Shown: positions 1 through 8,774 of the stretch, piece by piece
How positions within the stretch are numbered: position 1 is the stretch's first letter
Layout of the letters: each line of letters opens with the position of its first letter
From: Mesostigma viride
Taxonomy: Eukaryota; Streptophyta; Mesostigmatophyceae; Mesostigmatales; Mesostigmataceae
NCBI GenBank assembly: GCA_009746045.1
Contig: RPFO01000666.1
Span: 15,001-69,337, forward strand
Reading direction: 5' to 3'
DNA length: 54,337 nt
Notes under the pieces: generated by a model
Seen by the model: the letters and a program-made list of their open reading frames with translations, nothing else
Told to the model about the DNA's origin: nothing
Databases searched by the model: none
Translations under genes and position numbers: made by a program

Positions 1-63
1 ATGGCTGGCCTCCCTCACTCCGCAACCTCACTCTGGACGCAGGTTCGAATCCTGTCAGTGCTA
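1..63 (+). other. Possible 3' part of a tRNA or tRNA-derived element (B box and T-arm)
   Basis: Positions 42-52 read GGTTCGAATCC, an exact match to the pol III B-box consensus. It forms the loop of a 5-bp stem (39-43 with 51-55, one G-T pair), followed by seven bases that could be the 3' acceptor strand. The 5' half would lie off the left edge, and no clear anticodon arm can be drawn from positions 1-38. It may be the end of a long-variable-arm or intron-bearing tRNA, or a SINE relic. Confidence 0.3.
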
Positions 64-820
64 TTCGCTTCGAACAGTTCCGGAACGCTTTTTTTGGGGG
101 GGTGGAGCAATAGATTTTCGACGTGTGTAGTGACTGTTCAGTTCCCGACTCACATTTGCCGGGCACTGGCGTCATTCCGCGGCGTATCTTTCTGATCTAT
201 TCTGTACAGCTGCCGGGGCACCAATAGGAGTCGACACTGCGTGTTCAGACTCCCAAGTACTCGGGCACCCACACCTGCCGGGGGAGTACATTGTAATGCT
301 ATTCACTAGAACAGTTCCGGATGTAGCGTTAGTGATGATGTTGTACAATATATTTCAATCACGTTTGTCAGAGTGTGCGTTTTTCCGACATGTAGGGCAG
401 GTTGTACAACATTCTGTGCGCCAACCATGTGTACTACATGTATCGATTAGTATCACTACATGTATATTCCATCATGATCGCAGGATTAGTAACTACTGGG
501 CTACATGTTAGTGTACCCTTACTAGGCTACTATGTAGAACCTTCAGAACCTGATTCTACCTTCCAAAATTCTAATTATGCGCCATGGATCAGTTCTGAAA
601 TGTAGAACGAGCCTACGTGGAGGGCATGACATCAGTCCAGCTGGCACCGCCGCGCACCATGACCGAGGGAACACGCCGTCACGTGCATGTAATGCAATGT
701 TTGGAGACGACGGGCATGCATGCATGGTTAAGGGGACTCGGCGCGGCGAATATTTTCCGCGCCAAAAAAATTCCGCGGTACCCTCCGTACCGTGAAAAGT
801 GGGTGCACGGTGCGCGCACC
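64..820. other. Non-coding stretch, nothing recognised
   Basis: Only short open frames in mixed directions, none with a recognisable motif. Base composition is mixed, without strong tandem repetition. Confidence 0.5.
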
Positions 821-825
821 CCTTG

Positions 826-1480
826 CGGAAGTGGCCATGGCGACTGCTTTTAGACGAAACGTGACAAATCTGGCTCGCGGAAAGCAGAAAAAATGCTCGA
901 TTGTTGGAGAAAATTAGTTACTGATTCTAATTTATGGTGGGATAGTTGCGATCTATAATGTCGCGGGCTCTTTTTCTTTACCATCGGCAGGGGGGGTCCG
1001 GCCTGAATTTCTGTCGGGATGAATAAAGTATAATTGATGCCTGCAGGTGTGATTGTCGATTGTTGCCAGTTTTGATGGCTGTAAGGAAAGCTAGTTTAAT
1101 GATGTTTCTAAAGCCGTAAAAATTCCCGCTGCTATCTTTACCTTTCCCGTCATTTTGCGGTAAGATAACATTAGGCCTGCGCGATGCGCGCCCGACCTCT
1201 CCATGAAAGGGTGGCCTTTCTTGTGCGCCTGGGCACGAATAAATGCCCGTTATGGTACGTTCTTGTATTAAACGTCCTAAGATAGCGCTTTCCTGCTTTC
1301 TTAGCTCGTTGAGCGTAAGCTTTTTGCCTTCTTTCCGGCCAGATGCAGCCATGAAGTTGCGGGTCCTGGCGCTGCATCGCTGGATTCCTGGATGTTTTTA
1401 AGCAAGTTCGTCTGTGACGTGGCTGGCTTGCTGCAGCGCGTGGCCCACAACCTGTCGGGAAGGTGTAATGCTTTTATTTC
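826..1480 (-). pseudogene. Decayed coding relic, related to sequence inside the 33-38 kb DNA element
   Basis: The longest frame here is a 124-residue stretch read on the minus strand from 1352 to 978. It shares a spaced pattern with the minus-strand frame at 33409-33801: Y-x-PG, then R, HG and ASRRP. Further along, both loci can be read as an LYSSR-like segment followed by R-x-x-PP. On DNA, the block near 825-846 (GGAAGTGGCCATGGCGAC) resembles one at about 33343-33362, and the spacing from this block to the ASRRP segment is about 350-360 bp at both loci. No known domain was recognised and the frames are interrupted, so I read this as a degenerate copy of one repeat family. The function is unknown. 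Confidence 0.4.
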
Positions 1481-2015
1481 CATGCTTCTCTGAAATTTCT
1501 TGTGCTTTATAGACAGTTGTGTTCGAGGAAATTCACGCGGTCTTCCTAAGCAGCGGCATCATTTTCCCCAGACACTGACGAGCTGGCACCTGTCTCCTAA
1601 AGAGAGCGGCTCGTGCTTGTTAGAAAGGAGGCAGTGTGCATTTTGCGGGACACAATGCTTTGGTGGCACATGCGTCAGGTAGGCTGTTCCAATGGTCTCT
1701 TCACCTTTCCCACTGAGTAAATGTTAGCATTTGTCATGCTAACCAGAGCAGCTAGCCACAGGTTGGCTGGATAAAAAGTCAGCTTATTTTCTCTTTATAT
1801 ACTGCGTGTGTGGTCCTCCACGTGTCCGGCTTGTTGGGCATTTTGGAAGAGGGTTTATAATGTGTTGTTGGGTGGAACAACTTGGTTGTTGGCACAAAAT
1901 CACACATTATTAGCCTGAGATAGGCATGACATATGCTGCTCAGGCGTGTCGTCCTACCAGCCTTGTTGTTAAGGGTAGACTCACAAGGCTGGCTGTGCCG
2001 ATGGAGGGGTGGGGC
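1481..2015. other. Non-coding stretch, nothing recognised
   Basis: No convincing coding frame, RNA gene or repeat. The only open frames are about 60 residues long and lack motifs. Confidence 0.5.
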
Positions 2016-2020
2016 GTGCT

Positions 2021-2450
2021 AGCCCCCCCACACACCCACGCATGCATGCTAGCCCACCCCCACACCCACGCATGCATGCTAGCCCACACTCACACCCACG
2101 CATGCATGCTAGCCCACCCCCACACCCACGCATGCATGCTAGCCCCCCCACACACCCACGCATGCATGCCAGCCCCCCCCACACCCACGCATGCATGACA
2201 GCCCCCCCACACACCCACGCATGCATGCCAGCCCCCCCACACACCCACGCATGCATGACAGCCCCCCCCACACCCACGCATGCATGCTAGCCCCCCCCAC
2301 ACACCCACGCATGCATGCCAGCCCCCATACACACCCACGCATGCATGCCAGCCCCCCCCCACACTTACGCATGCATGCTAGCCCCCCACACACACCCACG
2401 CATGCATGCCAGCCCACCCCCACACCCACGCGTGCATGCCAGCCCACCCC
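2021..2450 (+). repeat. 30-bp minisatellite, about 14 copies
   Basis: The unit is ACCCACGCATGCATGC followed by a short CCAGCCCCCCCACAC-type tract, 30 bp per copy with small C-run length changes. Each copy contains the palindrome GCATGCATGC. Open frames on both strands through this block are a by-product of the 3n repeat length. Confidence 0.9.
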
Positions 2451-2719
2451 TAGCTTGAGCGTGCTTGTAAAGTTTTTGCATGGTTTATTAAAATGAGTGG
2501 AATATGTATTTATTGCATTAAATGTTAATTTTATCATGAATGAAAATGGTCAACATTGCCGAAGTGCCCCTAAATTGCTCAATATTGTGTGCTCAAGAAT
2601 TCAATGAGGATTGTCATCATGGAAACCCGCACAAATTCACGATTCCGGGCATGCATGTGAAAGTATCAAGAACAATTTTCAATTAAGAATGGTATCTCAT
2701 TGTTCCATGAATCAATATG

Positions 2720-3191
2720 ACTCCATGTACGTAGGCCAGCCATGATGACACCATGGGAGCCTGAATCCTCATCATTTTTTTTTCTTTGACATCCATGTAC
2801 GTAGGCCAGCCATGATGACACCATGGGAGCCTGAATCCTCCTCATTAATTACATACATGCCATCCATGTACGTACACGGGCCATGATGACACCATGGGAG
2901 CCTGAATCCTCATCATTTACTATTCCTTGACATCCATGTACGTAGGCCAGCCATGGAGACACCATGGGAGCCTGAATCCTCCTCATTAATTACATAAATG
3001 CCAACCATGTACATAGACAAGCCATGATGACACCATGGGAGCCTGAATCCTCATCATTTACTATTCCTAAGTTGACATCCATGTACGTAGACGGGCCATG
3101 ATGACACCATGGGAGCCTGAATCCTCATCATTAATTACATAAATGCCATTCATGTACGTAGACGGGCCATGATGACACCATGGGAGCCTGA
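2720..3191 (-). repeat. 71-bp satellite, reverse orientation, left fragment
   Basis: About seven degenerate monomers, recognisable by CCATGTACGTAG, CCATGATGACACCATGGGAG and CCTGAATCCTCATCATT, linked by AT-rich tails of two types. The array stops in the middle of a monomer at 3191 and resumes in register at 13771. This shows that the sequence between is an insertion. Confidence 0.92.
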
Positions 3192-3221
3192 GGGTGGTTT
3201 GTTTGGGTTAGGACAGATTTG
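3192..3221 (+). repeat. Left terminal inverted repeat of the 10.58-kb element
   Basis: Perfect 30-bp match to the reverse complement of 13741-13770. Directly inside it, 3222-3244 (CATTTAGGACAG, then CTGCAGCC) recurs in direct orientation at about 13716-13740, so the subterminal motif is direct while the tips are inverted. Confidence 0.93.
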
Positions 3222-3244
3222 TCCATTTAGGACAGTCCTGCAGC

Positions 3245-3680
3245 CAAAGCGTGAAAACATTAGCTTATTGGTGCCTTACGCATGCTTGCTTCTGCATGAT
3301 AATTTTTTGAATGGGATTCAACTGTTTTTATGTGTATATAACTGCCGTCTTGTTTCACGTGTATGTATGTGAATACACAAATGTTCTCAGCATTGAGTTA
3401 TGCACAATGCACATCAATTAATTTATTAAAAGTAATTAGTAATCATGTAGACTGCGTCACGTGAGCATAGATTAAGTGAGACAACTATTCCTTGACGCAA
3501 GGCGGTCCAACGTCGTGTAAGTACAAGCCGTTACTAGTTGTATGAGAAATAAATCGTTGTCCTGATTAGCCAAGATGTTGCACTACCACAATACCCATGA
3601 TGTTGCTCTTAATAATAATGCCATGTCCTATAATGCATGAATGGGCGGTGATCTAAGCATGTCATAAAACATCCTATTCC
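3245..3680. other. AT-rich subterminal stretch without a gene
   Basis: No coding frame of note. It separates the left terminus from the GGGCAGC array. Confidence 0.5.
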
Positions 3681-4117
3681 AGCGAGCAGCGGGCAGCGGG
3701 CAGCGCGCAGCGGGCAGCGGGCAGCGGGCAGCGCGCAGCGGGCAGCGCGCAGCGGGCAGCGGGCAGCGGGCAGCGGGCAGCGGGCAGCGCAGCGGGCAGC
3801 GGGCAGCGCGCAGCGGGCAGCGCGCAGCGGGCAGCGGGCAGCGGGCAGCGGGCAGCGGGCAGCGGGCAGCGGGCAGCGGGCAGCGGGCAGCGGGCAGCGG
3901 GCTGCGGGCAGCGGGCAGCGGGCAGCGGGCAGCGGGCAGCGGGCAGCGGGCAGCGGGCTGCGGGCAGCGGGCAGCGGGCAGCGGGCTGCGCGCAGCGGGC
4001 AGCGGGCAGCGGGCAGCGGGCAGCGGGCAGCGGGCAGCGGGCAGCGGGCAGCGGGCAGCGGGCAGCGGGCTGCGGGCAGCGGGCAGCGGGCAGCGGGCAG
4101 CGGGCAGCGGGCAGCGG
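3681..4117 (+). repeat. GGGCAGC heptamer array
   Basis: About 60 tandem copies of GGGCAGC with GCGCAGC and GGGCTGC variants. GGG runs separated by four bases satisfy the standard G-quadruplex pattern many times on the plus strand. Open frames on the minus strand are artefacts of the heptamer. Confidence 0.95.
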
Positions 4118-4221
4118 GGCAAAGTACTGCCAAAAAAAGGGACCCTGCTTTGGGCTGGGCGGAGCCAGCGGGTTACTCTAGTAATAATTAGTCACAAGGT
4201 CCTGTTGGGACGCTAACGCGG

Positions 4222-5368
4222 TGGCGCAAATTCGTATGGCACATACATGCGTGGCGCCTCGCGTGGCGCAGATTCACATGGCACATACATGCGCGGCGCC
4301 TCGCGTGGCGCAGATTCACATGGCACATACATGCGCGGCGCCTCGCGTGGCGCAGATTCACATGGCACATACATGCGCGGCGCCTCGCGTGGCGCAGATT
4401 CGCATGGCACATACATGCGCGGCGCCTCGCGTGGCGCAGATTCGCATGGCACATACATGCGCGGCGCCTCGCGTGGCGCAGATTCGTACGGCACATACAT
4501 GCGCGGTGCCTCGCGTGGCGCAGATTCGCATGGCACATACATGCGGCGCCTCGCGTGGCGCAGATTCACATGGCACATACATGCGCGGCGCCTCGCGTGG
4601 CGCAGATTCGCATGGCACATACATGCGCGGTGCCTCGCGTGGCGCAGATTCGCATGGCACATACATGCGCGGCGCCTCGCGTGGCGCAGATTCGCATGGC
4701 ACATACATGCGCGGCGCAGATTCGCATGGCACATACATGCGCGGCGCCTCGCGTGGCGCAGATTCACATGGCACATACATGCGCGGCGCCTCGCGTGGCG
4801 CAGATTCGCGTGGCACATACATGCGCGGCGCCTCGCGTGGCGCAGATTCGTATGGCACATACATGCGCGGCGCCTCGCGTGGCGCAGATTCGCATGGCAC
4901 ATACATGTGCGGCGCCTCGCGTGGCGCAGATTCACATGGCACATACATGCGCGGCGCCTCGCGTGGCGCAGATTCGCATGGCACATACATGCGCGGTGCC
5001 TCGCGTGGCGCAGATTCGCATGGCACATACATGCGCAGCGCCTCGCGTGGCGCAGATTCGCATGGCACATACATGCGCGGCGCAGATTCGCATGGCACAT
5101 ACATGCGCGGCGCCTCGCGTGGCGCAGATTCGCATGGCACATACATGCGCGGTGCCTCGCGTGGCGCAGATTCGCATGGCACATACATGCGCGGCGCCTC
5201 GCGTGGCGCAGATTCGCATGGCACATACATGCGCGGCGCAGATTCGCATGGCACATACATGCGCGGCGCCTCGCGTGGCGCAGATTCACATGGCACATAC
5301 ATGCGCGGCGCCTCGCGTGGCGCAGATTCGTATGGCACATACATGCGCGGCGCCTCGCGTGGCGCATA
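4222..5368 (-). repeat. 42-bp coding minisatellite (14-residue repeat)
   Basis: Around 27 copies of a 42-bp unit. Read on the minus strand, in frame with the upstream poly-Q protein, it encodes MYVPCESAPREAPR. A few short units lack the middle part. A shortened unit near 4541 moves the minus-strand frame into a different repeat reading, and translation then ends where a unit reads ATG-TGA. All three plus-strand frames are also largely open because the unit length is divisible by three. Confidence 0.93.
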
Positions 5369-5544
5369 GTCTGGTGCCGGCACCGCTGCCGCTGTTGCCG
5401 CAGGGGGCGCACTGGCTGCCGGCACCGCTGCCGCCGCTGCCGTGGTGGGCACACCGGCTGCCGCCACCGCTGCTTTGGTGGGTGCGGCGGCTGCCGCCCC
5501 CGCTGCCACTGCCGCCGCCGCCTCTTTATGCTTCTGCAGCAGTC

Positions 5545-5575
<31 letters not shown>

Positions 5576-6970
5576 CTGCTGCAGCTTTGTCATCATGGCA
5601 TTAAATTGCTGCTGTTGCTGTTGCTGTTGCTGCTTCATCATGCTGTCGAATTGCTGCAGCAGCGCTGCCATCCCCTTCGAATTTTCAGCCGGGGCGTCAG
5701 GCTGCTTGGCAGGCGCTGAGCCGTTTTCTGAGCGGCGCTGGCGCTTGACTGGTTTCGTCGCCGCAGCTTCTTTGGCAGGCTGCTTGCTCACGATGCGCTT
5801 GCCGCGCCCATGCACGTTGGTGACCTCCTGCAACGCGGGCAGCCCTGCAATTTGTGGGTCGGGCATGTCAGAGTCTTGTGTTATGCAAGCTGGCAGACGT
5901 GGCAGCGTAGCCGGGTATTTCGCCAAGAGGGCCGATCCTGGAAACTGCTCAGCGGACAAGATGAATGGCGGTGGGCCAGCACTCAATATCTGGGGCAGCA
6001 GGTCCGCCTTGTTCTTGATGGCCCAACTCATCACCGCCTGCATGTCCTCATTCCAAGCGGATGATGGGAGAACGCCCTTGTGCTCCAACCCCAGGGTAGT
6101 GGGAAACGTGGTGGCATTCTTGTCGTTGACAACGATGACCACTGCGTCGAAAAATCCGATCGCGGACGGTCGCCTGGTTGGGCTGCCTTTGAGTCGGTCG
6201 AGCAAGTTTTTAAATTTCTTGTAGCGGCTCTGCCTCACAAAATGCGCGCAGATTGACGAGCTCGCGATTGCCCCCACTACCACCCCCACATGAGGCCATT
6301 CGGGGATTGCAAGGGCCACGATATCATCCTCGCTGTCGCTGGTGGAAGCACCGCCTGGTGTTTTGTGCATCCCCGGCCCTGCCGGTGGAGGAGAAAAAGC
6401 TAGTTCTTTTCTTGTGTCGCCGACATCGAAATGACGCGACGCCGAAGCCCGAAAGGTACCAGCTGCAGGGCCCGGGGTGTTCTCCTTCTTGGAGGCGTCG
6501 CGCTCAACCACGGGAATGTGCGCGCCGCCAACAGCATGCTTGCCAACCGTGGGGCCCATCGCAGCACGCAAAGCTGCATCACCTTGGCCGCTCTTGTCCT
6601 GATTGCCATCACCCATCGCACCCTTGCCTGCGCCGTTCTTTTCCTCCTCGCCATCACCCATCGCACCATAGCCAGCGCCGTTCTTTTCCTCCTCGCCATC
6701 ACCCATCGCACCATTGCCGCCTGCGCCGTTCTTTTCCTCCTCGCCATCACCCATCGCACCATTGCCGCCTGCGCCGTTCTTTTCCTCCTCGCCATCACCC
6801 ATCGCACCATTGCCGCCTGCGCCGCTCTCCTCCTCGACGCCACCACCAAGCGCAACACCGCCTGGGCCGTTCTTCTCCTCGACGCCACCACCCGTTGCAT
6901 CATCATCGACATGACCCTCGTCATGCAATATTATCACCAGAACCCAGCTCACCATCGTCGACCCTTCCAT
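4358..6970 (-). CDS. Acidic-repeat / poly-Q / 14-residue-repeat protein (main ORF, 870 codons)
   Basis: Unrecognised protein, probably the continuation of the PHD-like ORF at 6921-7367, which overlaps it in another frame. From the N-terminus: five copies of a 16-residue Gly/Glu-rich repeat (near residues 45-125), a Ser/Pro-rich linker with an SDSEDD acidic stretch (about 210), a non-repetitive region of about 170 residues with hydrophobic strands and basic patches (about 220-395), a basic KRQRR segment resembling a nuclear localisation signal (near 425), two glutamine runs (about 465-500), an Ala-rich stretch, and the MYVPCESAPREAPR repeats to the end. The non-repetitive core is the best candidate for a folded domain. 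Nuclear localisation and a chromatin role are inference from the basic signal, poly-Q and adjacent zinc finger. The C-terminus is set by repeat-unit loss and may not be functional. Confidence 0.55.
5530..5665 (-). repeat. CAG/CTG microsatellite encoding two glutamine runs
   Basis: Two CTG/TTG-rich tracts (about 5545-5590 and 5606-5640) encode runs of 9 to 14 glutamines on the minus strand, separated by a short QFNAMMTKL-type spacer that is itself similar to the flanking FDSMMK segment. Confidence 0.9.
6590..6850 (-). repeat. 48-bp coding minisatellite
   Basis: Five tandem 48-bp units encode GAMGDGEEEKNGAGGN on the minus strand, near the N-terminus of the poly-Q protein. Unit length is divisible by three, so copy-number change keeps the frame. 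Confidence 0.88.
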
Positions 6971-7367
6971 CCACGACTCTGGCTAGCTTAACGAGTTTCC
7001 GTGATGGAACCTTAACGACCTTGCCCTTGCCGCCCAGCGAATAAAGAGCACCAAGGCCGGCCAGTTGGGCGTCGACCACCTTTTCCTTAAAATCGACAGG
7101 CGAGGCCTCCTTACTGATGGCGGTAGGCGGCCAAGGGCCGCCACACTCCTGGCAGGTCCACTCTGTGCCATCCTCACCCGCCGATGCATCCCTAAACATC
7201 CCGGTGCACAGCCCATGCAAGTGCTTGCCACACTGGCCTGAGCATGGATGGTTGGCTCCGCCCAGCAGCTCATTTTTGTCGACACTATCAAATCCGGTTG
7301 CATGATCAGCGCCGGGCAATTTCTTGCATCTATCGCCTGCGTAGCAGGGGCCGCTTGACCCCTGCAT
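6921..7367 (-). CDS. PHD-like zinc-finger ORF (5' part of the minus-strand gene)
   Basis: A 148-residue frame starting at the ATG at 7367. Cysteine and histidine spacing is C-x4-C (CYAGDRC), a gap of about 28, then CSGQCGKHLHGLC (C-x3-C-x4-H-x2-C), a loop of about 20, and CQEC. This is the Cys4-His-Cys3 order of a PHD finger, a family that typically reads histone H3 tails. The C-terminal third is basic and Val/Lys-rich. The frame ends inside the start of the 870-codon ORF, which runs one frame away. Either a small intron, a frameshift or a one-base error separates them. A start further upstream is possible, since the same sequence is open in other frames to about 7420. Confidence 0.6.
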   Translation of the reverse strand: MQGSSGPCYAGDRCKKLPGADHATGFDSVDKNELLGGANHPCSGQCGKHLHGLCTGMFRDASAGEDGTEWTCQECGGPWPPTAISKEASPVDFKEKVVDAQLAGLGALYSLGGKGKVVKVPSRKLVKLARVVDGRVDDGELGSGDNIA

Positions 7368-7420
7368 TCTTCGCTTGCTACAGATTTAACCACCGGAAAA
7401 TAGACAAAGATTGCACGCAA

Positions 7421-7567
7421 CCTTCCAATAATGCCGGCTGCGATTTAACCTTCGTTTGCTGGGCGCTGCACGCTGCAATGTATCGAGTCAATTTGCGCGG
7501 GATCTGGAACTTTGAATAGGTATATGTTTAGGCAAGAGGCTGCGGCGTCATTTGGCTGCAGCTGGGT
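7421..7567. promoter_or_regulatory. Start of the divergent intergenic region
   Basis: Non-coding sequence between the minus-strand gene and the hairpin cluster. Both divergent genes must draw their promoters from 7.4-8.7 kb. No clear minus-strand TATA box was identified. Confidence 0.35.
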
Positions 7568-8260
7568 AACTACTTGCGTCTTGCGGCCAAGATACGCAGC
7601 CTGCCTCGAGAGGGCTGCGTATCTTTGCCGCAGCCTGCCTCACCAGCTAAAAACCTTGCGGCCAAGATACGCAGCCTGCCTCCTCGAGGATATCCTCGAG
7701 GAGGCAGGCTGCGTATCTTGGCCGCAAGGTTTTTAGCTGGTCATTTGGCTGCCAGGGTAACTACTTGCGTCTTGCGGCCAAGATACGCAGCCTGCCTCGA
7801 GAGTCGAGGCAGGCTGCGTATCTTGGCCGCAAGACGCAAGTAGTTACTTCCCCAGCTGCCGAGGCAGGCTGCGTATCTTTGCCGCAGCCTGCCTCACCAG
7901 CTAAAAACCTTGCGGCCAAGATACGCAGCCTGCCTCCTCGAGGATATCCTCGAGGAGGCAGGCTGCGTATCTTGGCCGCAAGACGCAAGTAGTTACTTCC
8001 CCAGCTGCCGAGGCAGGCTGCGTATCTTTGCCGCAGCCTGCCTCACCAGCTAAAAACCTTGCGGCCAAGATACGCAGCCTGCCTCCTCGAGGATATCCTC
8101 GAGGAGGCAGGCTGCGTATCTTGGCCGCAAGGTTTTTAGCTGGTGAGGCAGGCTGCGGCAAAGATACGCAGCCCTCTCGAGGCAGGCTGCGTATCTTGGC
8201 CGCAAGACGCAAGTAATTACTTCCCCAGCTGCCGAGGCAGGCTGCGTACATTTTGGCGGC
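7568..8260. repeat. Nested foldback / hairpin cluster
   Basis: One motif (TGCGGCCAAGATACGCAGCC) and its reverse complement alternate many times. Two perfect 98-bp palindromes with 49-bp arms centred on GATATC occupy 7643-7740 and 8046-8143, and partial copies lie between. The outer boundaries (GTAACTACTTGCG on the left, CGCAAGTAATTAC on the right) are also inverted to each other, so the whole 0.7 kb can fold on itself. It looks like repeated nesting of a small inverted-repeat (MITE-like or foldback) element. The short frames here are shadows of the palindromes. Confidence 0.9.
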
Positions 8261-8670
8261 AAGTTCCCCAGCTGTTCGCTGCTTAGGCAAGTTGTTGCAA
8301 CGACTTCGCCACGTGACTGCCAACAGGGGCGCCTGCGTTCAAGTCTTCAGTGCGTGCCCTGGCGGCACATCATTATTACGTAAATAGCCGTGAAGCTTTC
8401 GGTACCTTAGCAGTTTATAGTTGGATTTATGGCAGACAAGGCTGACTGCAGGATATTATTTTGTGGTTTAACAAGTGACGCCGAAATGAATAGGCACGGA
8501 GCCGAAAAATAGCCGACGTAGTTGATTTGGAGACGAGTTGTTAGCATTGATGACAAAAATGGGATTAGGTTTACACAGGACAGTAATAGGCGCTGAGCTG
8601 CTTACTCTTATGAGGTCCGGCATCCATTCAGCGCCGGGGGAGTCCTGCTTTTGGTTTAGGTTGAAACTTT
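8261..8670. other. Upstream region of the Ala/Pro-repeat gene
   Basis: No gene. AT-rich sequence leading to the TATA element at 8671. Confidence 0.45.
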
Positions 8671-8676
8671 TATAAA
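8671..8676 (+). promoter_or_regulatory. TATAAA box, candidate promoter of the Ala/Pro-repeat gene
   Basis: TATAAA lies 29 bp before an ATG at 8705 with good context (AAAATGG) and 99 bp before the in-frame ATG at 8775. A transcript starting about 30 bp downstream would barely include the 8705 ATG, which favours 8775 as the start of the long frame. Confidence 0.45.
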
Positions 8677-8774
8677 TGTTAGAGATAAAGGCTAGGATAG
8701 CAAAATGGCCGAACATGTCGAGTGGGACGGAGGTATTGTCTCCGACTCGGACGACGATGACGATTTTGCGTACC

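Noticed and set aside
3201-3213. TTTGGGTTAGG in the inverted tips as telomere repeat
   Set aside because: A single imperfect unit within a terminal repeat; no array, so chance is the simplest reading.
3609-4133. Minus-strand frames of 164-174 codons in the GGGCAGC array
   Set aside because: A heptamer repeat yields a 7-residue pattern with no stops. There is no unique sequence around it.
4221-5719. Long plus-strand frames (about 350 to 490 codons) through the 42-bp repeat
   Set aside because: The repeat length is divisible by three and the unit has no stops, so several frames on both strands stay open. Only the minus frame continues into non-repetitive, protein-like sequence.
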